Made by a program: the position numbers and the translations under genes. From the NCBI RefSeq assembly GCF_002080455.1, contig NZ_CP020555.1:6050501-6114500 (forward strand): DNA of 64,000 nt, in the 5' to 3' direction. The notes beneath the pieces were generated by a model, which saw nothing but the letters and a program-made list of their open reading frames with translations, had not been told where the DNA came from and ran no database searches. Below are positions 54,554 through 62,337 of this stretch, one piece after another (the first letter of the stretch is position 1; each line of letters opens with the position of its first letter). The DNA is from Streptomyces sp. Sge12. Its GTDB lineage: Bacteria; Actinomycetota; Actinomycetes; Streptomycetales; Streptomycetaceae.

Positions 54554-55033
54554 ATGAAACGCATCGGCGTGACCGGGCACCGAGCCATTCCGGACTCGGT
54601 GCTCGGCCATGTGGAGGACGCCCTGCGAGGCGTCCTGGGCGGCCACGAAGGACCACTGGAGGCCTTCTCCAGCCTCGCCGAGGGCGCGGACCAGCTGTTC
54701 GCAGCCATCGCGCTGGAACACGGCGCCGGGCTCACCGTGGTCATCCCCAGCGAGGACTACGAGGACACCTTCGAGGACGCCGAGGCCCTCGCCCGCTACC
54801 AGGGACTGAGGATCCGGGCCACCCAGGAGATCCGGATGGACTTCGCCCGCTCCACCGACGAGGCCTACTACGCCGCCGGCACCTTCATCGCCGACTCCTG
54901 CGACCGGCTCGTCGCCGTCTGGGACGGACAGCCCGCACGCGGGCACGGCGGCACCGGCGAGATCGTCGCCTACGCCCGGGCGCTCGGCAAGCCGGTCACC
55001 GTCATCTGGCGCGAGGGCGTGACCCGGGACTGA
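54554..55033 (+). CDS. SLOG-fold nucleotide-binding-like protein
   Basis: A 159-residue Rossmannoid protein. The glycine-rich GVTGHRAIP (residues 5-13), SSLAEGADQLFAAIAL, GLTVVIPSEDYEDTF and the C-terminal TGEIVAYARALGKPVTVIW match SLOG-domain proteins, which are predicted to bind or sense nucleotides and NAD-type ligands in conflict and signalling systems. It stands alone on the plus strand and converges, 36 bp away, on a DUF4231/SLATT gene, the type of membrane effector that SLOG domains often accompany. That functional link is inference. Confidence 0.75.
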   Translation: MKRIGVTGHRAIPDSVLGHVEDALRGVLGGHEGPLEAFSSLAEGADQLFAAIALEHGAGLTVVIPSEDYEDTFEDAEALARYQGLRIRATQEIRMDFARSTDEAYYAAGTFIADSCDRLVAVWDGQPARGHGGTGEIVAYARALGKPVTVIWREGVTRD

Positions 55034-55069
55034 GCCACGCCCCCCGCGAGGCCGCATCGGCCACGGCCC

Positions 55070-55978
55070 TCAACTGCTGTGCCGGGCCAGCCAGTCCGTG
55101 TGCTGCGGGGACACGTACCGCTCGGTCTCGTACACCGACGAGGGCCACTGGGACTCGGTGATCGTCGTCTGCATCACGACCATCATCGCCGCCAGATCCT
55201 GCTCGATCAGGGTGTGCGCCTCGATCAGCGGATGGTGGCGCCGCACCTCGTTCCAGGCGATACCGGCCGCCGCCGCCGCGCTCAGCAGCGCCGTCAGCCT
55301 CGGCCCCGGACCCGAACCGAACGACCCCAGCAGCGCGAACAGCAGGGCCAGACAGGTCAGCAGCACGATCGTCCACGACCACAGGTTCGTCGCCCGCCGG
55401 GACACCTCCGTCCGCCGCCGGTACCAGTTGCGCTGCTCGATCAGCCGGTCCCGTACGTACGTCTCGCGCCGCGCCTGGTAGTCCATCCCGCGCAGCCGCT
55501 GCATCGCGCCGGTGATCTCCCCGCCCTCCGGCACCGCCCCGGAGGTCCGCGGATCCTCCCAGCCCATCTTCCGCAGCTCGGCCAGACCCGCCTCCAGCCG
55601 GGTCCGGTACGTCGCCCCGGGATCGGCGACCTCACTGCCGAACGGCGCCCCGTGCACCGCGTACCGCCAGGCCAGCGACTTGATGAACTCCGCCGCACTG
55701 CGGTTGAGCTGCCACTGCGGGCGGGCCCGGCGCCGGGTCGCCCGCATGCCGACGACCAGCACCCCCACGTACGAGAGCACGCTCAGCAGCCCGAAGAGGT
55801 ACATCGAGCCCAGCTTCGGCCCGGCGGGCAGCGCGGCGGCCGCCGCGGCCAGGACCAGCAGCAGCAACTGGGCCCGCGTGGCCTGGGTGGACTCCCGCTG
55901 CCGGGAGATCGCCGCCTGGTCGGTGTGGTGGAAGAGGGCCGGCAGGTCCTCGTTTCGAAAGGTCATGCTGTCGGTCAC
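55070..55978 (-). CDS. DUF4231 / SLATT-type membrane protein
   Basis: A 302-residue protein with two hydrophobic hairpins: residues about 36-80 (LLLLVLAAAAAAL and MYLFGLLSVLSYVGVLVVGM) and about 205-245 (WTIVLLTCLALLFALLG and LLSAAAAAGIAW). The segments between and after are long, charged helices (RRETYVRDRLIEQRNWYRRRTEV). This is the DUF4231 layout in the SLATT superfamily of predicted pore-forming or signalling membrane effectors. It is the last gene of the minus-strand operon, 72 bp after the fxsT stop, and ends facing the SLOG gene. Confidence 0.82.
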   Translation of the reverse strand: MTDSMTFRNEDLPALFHHTDQAAISRQRESTQATRAQLLLLVLAAAAAALPAGPKLGSMYLFGLLSVLSYVGVLVVGMRATRRRARPQWQLNRSAAEFIKSLAWRYAVHGAPFGSEVADPGATYRTRLEAGLAELRKMGWEDPRTSGAVPEGGEITGAMQRLRGMDYQARRETYVRDRLIEQRNWYRRRTEVSRRATNLWSWTIVLLTCLALLFALLGSFGSGPGPRLTALLSAAAAAGIAWNEVRRHHPLIEAHTLIEQDLAAMMVVMQTTITESQWPSSVYETERYVSPQHTDWLARHSS

Positions 55979-56050
55979 AGCGCCCCCCTGCTGTCGGGTG
56001 GCGGGCGGCGGGACCCCGCGGTCGCGGAGCCCCCGCCGCCCTCCGTCGGA

Positions 56051-59000
56051 TCAGACGGCGAGAGGCTCCAGGTCGCGATGGATCCGCCGCTCGTCGCGTG
56101 CGTACCGGGTCAGGCTGTGGTCCTCGCCGAGCAGCCGGGTCAGCTCGGAGACCGCCTCCGCCCGCAGCCGGGCCGCCTCCTCCTTGCGGCCCATCGAGTC
56201 CAGGCTGACCGCCATGTTCGAGCTGCTCGCCAGGGTCTCCGGATGGTGCGCCCCCAGCGCCTCGCGCAGCCTCATCACCGCGAGCCGCTCCAGCTCCAGC
56301 GCACCTTCCGGATCGCCCAGATCGGCCCGGGTGTTGGCCAGGTTGAGATGGGCGAAGACCGTGTGCGGGTGGTTGTCGCCGAGCACGTCCCGCATGCCCC
56401 GTATCGTCTGGCGCAGCATCGTCTCCGCCGTCTCCGCGGCGCCCGTGCCCCAGTGGAAGACGGCCAGGTTGTTCACCGCCGCCAGCGTGTACGGATGCCG
56501 CTCGCCCGGCACCTTCATGTACTCGTCCACCACCTCCTGCGCCAGGTCCCGCGCCCCGCCCGGGTCGCCGGTCGCGAACAGGTCCGAGGCCAGGTTGAGC
56601 TCGCAGGACAGCAGGTCGGGATTGACGGCGGTGTACTTGGCCCGGTACCGGGCCCGGGTGGCCGTCGTCAGCCGCAGGGCGTCCTCCAGCTGACCGGCCC
56701 GGCGCAGCGACACGGCCAGGTTCTTCGCGGCCGACAGGGTGCCGGGGAAGGCCCGCCCCAGCGTCCGCTTGTACGTCTCGTACGTCCGGCTGAGCAGCTG
56801 CACCGAATCCTCGTACCGGCCCACCTCCCGCAGGTCGCGGGCCAGGTTCTGCGCGGAGGACAGGGTGTACGGGTGCTCCGGCCCGAGCACCTCCGTACGC
56901 AGGTCGTGCACCTCCTGGTCGATCTCGCGGGCTCTGGTGTACTGGCCCACGAGCCGCAGGTTCAGCGCCAGGTTGTTCGCGGCGGCCAGCGTGCGCGGGT
57001 GCGCCTCGTGGAAGATCTGGCTGAAGCCCTCGTGCGCATCGGTCGCCAGCTCCATCGCCTGCCCGTACTGGCCCAGCGCGCCCAGGGTGTTGGCCAGACC
57101 GCTCATGGTCATGTAGGTGTGCGGGTGCGAGGGGCCGAGCACGGCGCGCTGCCGCTCCAGCGTGACCTCGTCCAGCTCCTTCGCCTCCACGAACCGCCCC
57201 TGCGAGCGCAGGATGTTCGACAGGTGGAAGCGCAGGTACAGGTACTGGAGGTCGTCGTTGCCCAGCATCTCCTTCCAGGACTCCCGCAGCTCCTCCCCGA
57301 GCGAGTACGCGGCCTTGAAGTCACCGCGCTTCCAGAGGTAGCGCACCCGGTCGATCAGCAGCCGGCGCGTCTCCGGCTCCTTGCAGAACCGGGCCTCGGA
57401 CGGGGTCAGGTGCGACCAGATGGTGTTGAACCGCGGCCACGTCTCCGGGTTGTCGATCGGCTCGTCGTCGTCCGGGCGGGCACCGGCCAGGATCCGGTGG
57501 ACCGCGTGCCGGGCCTCCCGCTGCTCCTCCTCGGTCAGCTGGTTGCGGATCACCGCCTGCACCAGCCGGTGCACCTGGATGCTGTTGCTGACCTGGTCGA
57601 CCTTGGCCAGCGCGAACCGGCCGATCTCCCGGATCACCCGGCCCAGCACCAGCTTCTCCTGGAGCGAGGAGTCGTACGGCTTGAGGGCGTCGATCATCTC
57701 CTTGCTGTACAGCAGGTTCGCCGAGATCGGCTCGGGCGCGAGGAAGGCGCACAGCTGGAGCAGCCGGACCGCCGCCGGGGAGCGGGACTGCAGCCGCTCG
57801 ATGGAGATGTTCCAGGTGGCCGCCACCGGCTCCGGGTACCCGGGCGGCTGGTTCAGGGCCAGCACGCGGGCGGCCTGCTGGGCCAGCTGCTCGATGTACG
57901 CGGACACCGGCGTCGCCGTCTCCGCGATCCAGGCTCCCGCCTGCTCGACGGCCAGCGGCAGGTCGCCCACCGCCACCGCCACCTGCTCGGCGTCGTCCTT
58001 GCTGAGCCCGGGGGCCCGGCGCTGGAGGTGCTCGATGGACTCCTCGCGCAGGAACACGTCCACCGGCAGCGCGTCACCGTACTGCGACCAGGACTGGTTG
58101 CGGGAGGTCACCAGGACATGGCCCGGACCGCCCGGCGGGAAGAACCGCTTGAGCGTCTCCGGATCGTCCGCATTGTCGAAGACCAGCAGCCAGCGGGAGG
58201 AGGGAACCCCGCGCCGCAGCAGGTCGATCGCCTCCTGCGAGGCGGCCGCCATGTCCTCGCCGGTCTGCGCACCCAGCCGCACCGCCAGCTCCGCGAGCGC
58301 CGCGACCACGTCGTCGGTCTGCTCCGAGGAGATCCACCACACCAGGTCGTAGTCGGCCATGAACCGGTGCACGTACTCCAGCGCCACCTGGGTCTTGCCG
58401 ACGCCGCCGAGCCCGAACAGGGTCTGCGGCTGCGGCAGCACCACGGCCATGCCCCCGCCGAGCTGGTCGCGCATCCGCTCCAGCACGATGCTGCGCCCGG
58501 TGAACCCGGGGTTGCGGGGCGGCGCGTTCCAGATCTTCGGGACGGTCCCCGGGAAGCGGGGGCCGGGCTGCGAGGCACTGCCCGCGCTGTCGGGCAGGGC
58601 CATGGGCCGCTCCACCGCACGCAGCAGGGCGGTGGTGGCGTGCACCTCGTCCAGCCGGAAGAGGTCCACCGGGTTGCGGTCGATGTACGGCGTCGACAGC
58701 CGTACGTCCCCCACCCTCAGCGGCACCAGCTGGCGCCGGCCCCCGGTGGGATCCTCGGCGGCCGCGCGCTCCCACACGTCCACGGCCCGCGCGGACTTGA
58801 GGTAGGCCGTGGAGAGCAGCACCACGGTGCGGGCGGCGGTGTCGATGCTGATGCCCGCGCCCCCGAGGGTGTCCCCGGCGGTCGCCCCCGGAGCCCGCTC
58901 GGCCGAGACGTCCTTGGGCACGACCCGGAAACCGGCCCGGGTGAGCACCGACTCGATCCAGTCGGCCCACATCCGGTTCTCGGCGACGTAGGACAGGAAC

Positions 59001-60040
59001 AGGTCGGCGGGCAGCGCCGGGCGGCGCCGGGTGAAGGCGTCCCTGATGCGCAGCCGGACCTCCTCGCCGATGACCGGCATGGAGGTGATGTGGCCCTCGG
59101 TGACCACGGCGGTGAGCCGCTCGAAGGCGGAGAGCAGGGAGTTGGTGAGCCCGGCCTCGTCCCCGAAGGTGGCCAGGGTCTCCTCGTAGGCGTAGTAGGG
59201 CCGGTACGGGATCTCCACCGCGCCCCAGTAGGAGGTGAGCTCGTCCCCGACCAGGCCGTTCGGGAAGCGGTCGAACTTGATCCGGGCCAGCGCCCGGCCG
59301 GCGTCCGCCTTCTCCTTCTCACCCTCGTCGATGCGCATCGGGACCGGGTAGATCTTGATGCCGCGGTCGTTGAACCGCTCGTCGATCTGCCGGGCCACGG
59401 ACGCGGCGCCGTCGATGGACTGGTCGGACAGCGTGAAGCAGTCGACGAGGACGTCGGGGAGGTGGACCGTGCAGATGTCCGCGATGTCGGACAGACCGGT
59501 GCGGCTGTCGATCAGGACGTAGTCGTAGTTCCGCTTCATGTCGGCGCGTAACGCGTCGAAGAAGAGCCCGCCGCCGAGCCGGTCGTAGAAGTTGTCCCAG
59601 TCGAAGGTGGAGACGGTCGCCGAGTACTCGCGGTTCTGCCGGCCCGCCGAGACGAAGTCCAGGGTGCCGCCGTCCGGGAACTCCCAGCCGTGGGTCTCCG
59701 GGGTGAGCGAGACCGCGTGCGGCTGTATCCGCGCGTAGTCCTTGTGCCAGTCGTCGGGCCGCTGCACCGGGCTGGTCGCCGCCCACGCGTACTCGCTGAT
59801 CAGATCGATGACCCCGGTGGTGGCCCCGAGCGTGGAGGGGTCCAGGAAGGGGTGGAAGAAGCGGTGCAGGCCGGGCGCCTCCAGGTCCCAGTCCACGGCG
59901 AGGACCCGCTTGCCGTTGGCGGCCAGGATCCAGGCCGTGTTGGCCAGCGCCATGGTGCGGCCCGTGCCGCCCTTGTACGAATAGAAGGTGACGATGCGTC
60001 CGTCACGGCTGTCGCTGTCGCTGTCACTGCTCGCTGTCAT
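56051..60040 (-). CDS. fxsT: FxsT: ParA-like GTPase + TIR + NB-ARC + TPR protein
   Basis: A 1329-residue multidomain protein of the FxSxx-COOH system. Residues 15-300 form a SIMIBI/ParA-like NTPase with deviant Walker A YKGGTGRTMALAN and VLAVDWDLEAPGLH. Residues about 350-480 form a TIR-like domain (LPADLFLSYVAENRMWADWIE, TVVLLSTAYLKSARA). Residues about 530-800 form an NB-ARC ATPase with FGLGGVGKTQVAL. From about 870 to the end are tandem TPRs of the kinesin-light-chain type (LANTLGALGQYGQAMELA, HPYTLSSAQNLARDL, HPHTVFAHLNLANTRADLGD). It resembles a STAND sensor or regulator. It overlaps the fxsC end by 17 bases, so they are coupled. Confidence 0.88.
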   Translation of the reverse strand: MTASSDSDSDSRDGRIVTFYSYKGGTGRTMALANTAWILAANGKRVLAVDWDLEAPGLHRFFHPFLDPSTLGATTGVIDLISEYAWAATSPVQRPDDWHKDYARIQPHAVSLTPETHGWEFPDGGTLDFVSAGRQNREYSATVSTFDWDNFYDRLGGGLFFDALRADMKRNYDYVLIDSRTGLSDIADICTVHLPDVLVDCFTLSDQSIDGAASVARQIDERFNDRGIKIYPVPMRIDEGEKEKADAGRALARIKFDRFPNGLVGDELTSYWGAVEIPYRPYYAYEETLATFGDEAGLTNSLLSAFERLTAVVTEGHITSMPVIGEEVRLRIRDAFTRRRPALPADLFLSYVAENRMWADWIESVLTRAGFRVVPKDVSAERAPGATAGDTLGGAGISIDTAARTVVLLSTAYLKSARAVDVWERAAAEDPTGGRRQLVPLRVGDVRLSTPYIDRNPVDLFRLDEVHATTALLRAVERPMALPDSAGSASQPGPRFPGTVPKIWNAPPRNPGFTGRSIVLERMRDQLGGGMAVVLPQPQTLFGLGGVGKTQVALEYVHRFMADYDLVWWISSEQTDDVVAALAELAVRLGAQTGEDMAAASQEAIDLLRRGVPSSRWLLVFDNADDPETLKRFFPPGGPGHVLVTSRNQSWSQYGDALPVDVFLREESIEHLQRRAPGLSKDDAEQVAVAVGDLPLAVEQAGAWIAETATPVSAYIEQLAQQAARVLALNQPPGYPEPVAATWNISIERLQSRSPAAVRLLQLCAFLAPEPISANLLYSKEMIDALKPYDSSLQEKLVLGRVIREIGRFALAKVDQVSNSIQVHRLVQAVIRNQLTEEEQREARHAVHRILAGARPDDDEPIDNPETWPRFNTIWSHLTPSEARFCKEPETRRLLIDRVRYLWKRGDFKAAYSLGEELRESWKEMLGNDDLQYLYLRFHLSNILRSQGRFVEAKELDEVTLERQRAVLGPSHPHTYMTMSGLANTLGALGQYGQAMELATDAHEGFSQIFHEAHPRTLAAANNLALNLRLVGQYTRAREIDQEVHDLRTEVLGPEHPYTLSSAQNLARDLREVGRYEDSVQLLSRTYETYKRTLGRAFPGTLSAAKNLAVSLRRAGQLEDALRLTTATRARYRAKYTAVNPDLLSCELNLASDLFATGDPGGARDLAQEVVDEYMKVPGERHPYTLAAVNNLAVFHWGTGAAETAETMLRQTIRGMRDVLGDNHPHTVFAHLNLANTRADLGDPEGALELERLAVMRLREALGAHHPETLASSSNMAVSLDSMGRKEEAARLRAEAVSELTRLLGEDHSLTRYARDERRIHRDLEPLAV

Positions 60041-61400
60041 CCGCGTCCCCCCGGTCGGTGTCGTTGTCGTCGTTGTCGTGGAGGCCGGCTCCCGCCGGCC
60101 CGGTCCGGTACCGGTCGGAGTCGGGTGGGAAGGGGACACGGGGCGATGGCGGCCCGGGCGGCCCGTTCATCCCCATCGGACCGAGCAGCCGCGGCCGCTC
60201 GATGGAGGTGTCGCCCTTCGGCGGATACGGCTGCGCGTGTCTGAGGAACTGCTGGGCGGCGGCCTCGACCACCTGCGGCAGGATCTGGCCGAGGGTCTCC
60301 ACGTTGGCCACGCCGTTGGCGGCGGCCCGGCAGGCGGCGCGGCCCTGGCTCATCGTCTTCGGCATGGTGGCCTCCAGCCGGTCGGCGAGCTCGCTCTCCT
60401 TGGTCCGGCTCTGGTGGTCGTACCGGTTCCACGGCACCACCACGTTGATCCACGGCCGGGGGTCCCGGTCGAAGGCGGCCAGCCGCTGGCGCCGGTCCTC
60501 GTCCTCCACCGCCCAGCGGTCGACGATCAGGATCTCCGGCCGGGTCGGCAGCTGCTTGCCGTCGAGATGTCCGGCATCGTCGTCGAAGGAGGACATGGTG
60601 GTCTGGTAGTTGAGGTTCTTGACCAGGTCCTCGGCGACGTAGGCGATGGGCCGCTGGGCGACCGGGTGGTACGGGTTCCACTCCAGGGCGCTGTCCCCGT
60701 AGTACTCGGGGGTGCGGCCCTCGGGCAGCTCGTGCCGGGAGGCGGCGGCCACCGTGACGTGCAGGGTGCGGGCGGGACTGCCGCTGGAGCCGAAGGCGCT
60801 GGGCACGTTCCGGTAGTCCAGCGGGCGGATGGGCTCCAGGTGGGCGGTCTCGGCGACCTGTACGATCCGCCGGGCCAGTTCGTACACCGCCTGCTCGTAC
60901 TGCTCGGCGTAGCCCCGCAGCTTGATCAGCCCGTACAGGCCGTCGGTGACGTAGCGCTCCCCGAAGGTGTTGTGGTTGAACTGCAACCGCTCGGCGGGAC
61001 CGGGGAGCTGTTCCGGGGGGACCGGCACCCATAACGCGGGCACGATGGCCTCGGCCGGTGTGTTGCGGACCGCACCGTGCTGGACGGCGCGCTGCGCGAA
61101 GGCGAACCACTCCTTCCCGCACATCTCGCTCGCGAAGTACCGCGGCGAGAACAGGGGAACGAAGACACGGCAGTTGGCGAGTGCCCGGGCCAGCCGTTCG
61201 GACCAGCCCTCGCCGCTGCGTATCTCCCGGTCCATGAACCCGACGTCGTACCCGGCACGCAGATCCGTCAGCGCCATCACGTGTCCGCAGAGGTCACGGA
61301 AAAGGCGCTCGACCCACATGTCCGGGTCGGGGCCCCCGGCCCCGAACCTCGGTGTATGTGCGTAACTGAGAAAAAAGTACGGCTCCCCTGATGCGGGCAC
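60024..61400 (-). CDS. fxsC: FxsC: TIR-like protein of the FxSxx-COOH system
   Basis: A 458-residue protein. The N-terminal TIR-like domain opens PYFFLSYAHTPRFG and continues VGFMDREIRSGEGWSERLARALANCRVFVPLFSPRYFAS, read in segments (residues 8-95), with the Glu-containing CGKEWFAFA that corresponds to the catalytic region of TIR NADases. The middle contains TLHVTVAAASRHELP and PYHPVAQRPIAYVAEDLVKNLNY; the tail is Pro/Gly/Asp-rich. GTG 61400 is chosen for GGGGG upstream and the family N-terminus; ATG 61436/61439/61460 are alternatives. It overlaps fxsT and follows the acetyltransferase by about 80 bp. Confidence 0.87.
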   Translation of the reverse strand: MPASGEPYFFLSYAHTPRFGAGGPDPDMWVERLFRDLCGHVMALTDLRAGYDVGFMDREIRSGEGWSERLARALANCRVFVPLFSPRYFASEMCGKEWFAFAQRAVQHGAVRNTPAEAIVPALWVPVPPEQLPGPAERLQFNHNTFGERYVTDGLYGLIKLRGYAEQYEQAVYELARRIVQVAETAHLEPIRPLDYRNVPSAFGSSGSPARTLHVTVAAASRHELPEGRTPEYYGDSALEWNPYHPVAQRPIAYVAEDLVKNLNYQTTMSSFDDDAGHLDGKQLPTRPEILIVDRWAVEDEDRRQRLAAFDRDPRPWINVVVPWNRYDHQSRTKESELADRLEATMPKTMSQGRAACRAAANGVANVETLGQILPQVVEAAAQQFLRHAQPYPPKGDTSIERPRLLGPMGMNGPPGPPSPRVPFPPDSDRYRTGPAGAGLHDNDDNDTDRGDADDSEQ

Positions 61401-61479
61401 ACGACCCCCGTCCCGAAGATGCGAGCGAAGAAACATCATTCCGGAGCTGCTTCGCCACATCCCCTCATGGTTCAGTCAA

Positions 61480-62337
61480 TCAGCGTCTGTTTTCGGTCAT
61501 CCAGTCAAGCGCGTGATCGACGGCCTCCGGGAGGGAGAAGAGCATGGCCGACGCGCCTCCCACCCGCCCCCTGCGCACCCGGGAATCCGGAAACGCTTCA
61601 CCGATCTCCGCGAAATCGCTGTCATCCAGCGCGACGTCCTCGTATGAGGTCCACTCCCCCTCCTGCCGGTGCCTTTGCAGCCCCGGAAGGTTCACCTTCA
61701 CCACACACTCGTACATGCGCAAGGGGGGCTTCGGAATTCGATACTCCGCGAGATGGAACGCGGTGCAGACCGAAAACCCCACATTGATCATGAGTACCTG
61801 GCCGCCCTCCCAGCACAGTTTCCCCAGGGGAGACTCCTCCCCCAAATGGCTTTCGAGGCGGTGCCCGGCACAGATCCGTTCCGCGTCCGCCCCGAGCGCG
61901 GCGAAGGAGGTCTGCGGGTGGGCGCTGCGCGCCGCGCCCGGCGCGGTGCGGACCGCCTCGGCGAGGGAGCCCATGCCCTGACTCGGGGTGCTCGCCGCGT
62001 CGAACGGGGGCATCCGCTCGCGGAAGGCCCGCACCCCGGCCTCGTCCAGGCCGCCGATCCGCTCCAGATGGGCGGTGGAGGTCTTGGAGTTCGCCGGGGT
62101 GAACGCGGGGACGACCAGCGTGCCGCGCGGGCCGAGGACGCCCGTCAGCGCGTCGCGCAACAGCTCCGCGCGCAGCCCGGTCCCGCCCAGGGCGGCGTGC
62201 ACCAGCAGGCGCATACCGGGGCGGACCCCGAGCAGCCGTAACCGCACGGCCAGCTGGAGCCGTCCGACGCCGGAGGAGGGGGCGCGGGGGGAAAGGGCGG
62301 CGGGGGAAGGGGCGCCTGGGGAGGGGGCGGCGCTCAC
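61480..62337 (-). CDS. AAC(3)-family N-acetyltransferase in the FxsB operon
   Basis: A 285-residue protein of the aminoglycoside N(3)-acetyltransferase fold. LLVHAALGGTG, GPRGTLVVPAFTPANSKT, the conserved RSAHPQTSFAALGADA (catalytic His) and LLMINVGFSVCTAFHLAEYR-like cofactor region are present. About 30 Ser/Pro/Ala residues precede the domain. In this context it is more likely a maturation enzyme acting on the FxsA peptide than an antibiotic-resistance gene, though resistance cannot be excluded from sequence. The GTG overlaps the fxsB stop (GTGA). Confidence 0.85.
   Translation of the reverse strand: MSAAPSPGAPSPAALSPRAPSSGVGRLQLAVRLRLLGVRPGMRLLVHAALGGTGLRAELLRDALTGVLGPRGTLVVPAFTPANSKTSTAHLERIGGLDEAGVRAFRERMPPFDAASTPSQGMGSLAEAVRTAPGAARSAHPQTSFAALGADAERICAGHRLESHLGEESPLGKLCWEGGQVLMINVGFSVCTAFHLAEYRIPKPPLRMYECVVKVNLPGLQRHRQEGEWTSYEDVALDDSDFAEIGEAFPDSRVRRGRVGGASAMLFSLPEAVDHALDWMTENRR

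Noticed and set aside
55079..59551. 1490-codon plus-strand open frame
   Set aside because: It runs antisense to DUF4231 and fxsT, has no domain signatures, and its composition is explained by GC3 bias of the opposite strand.
61480..62337. Reading the AAC(3)-fold gene as an aminoglycoside-resistance determinant
   Set aside because: It is translationally coupled to fxsB inside a peptide-maturation operon; a modification role fits better, although activity is untested.
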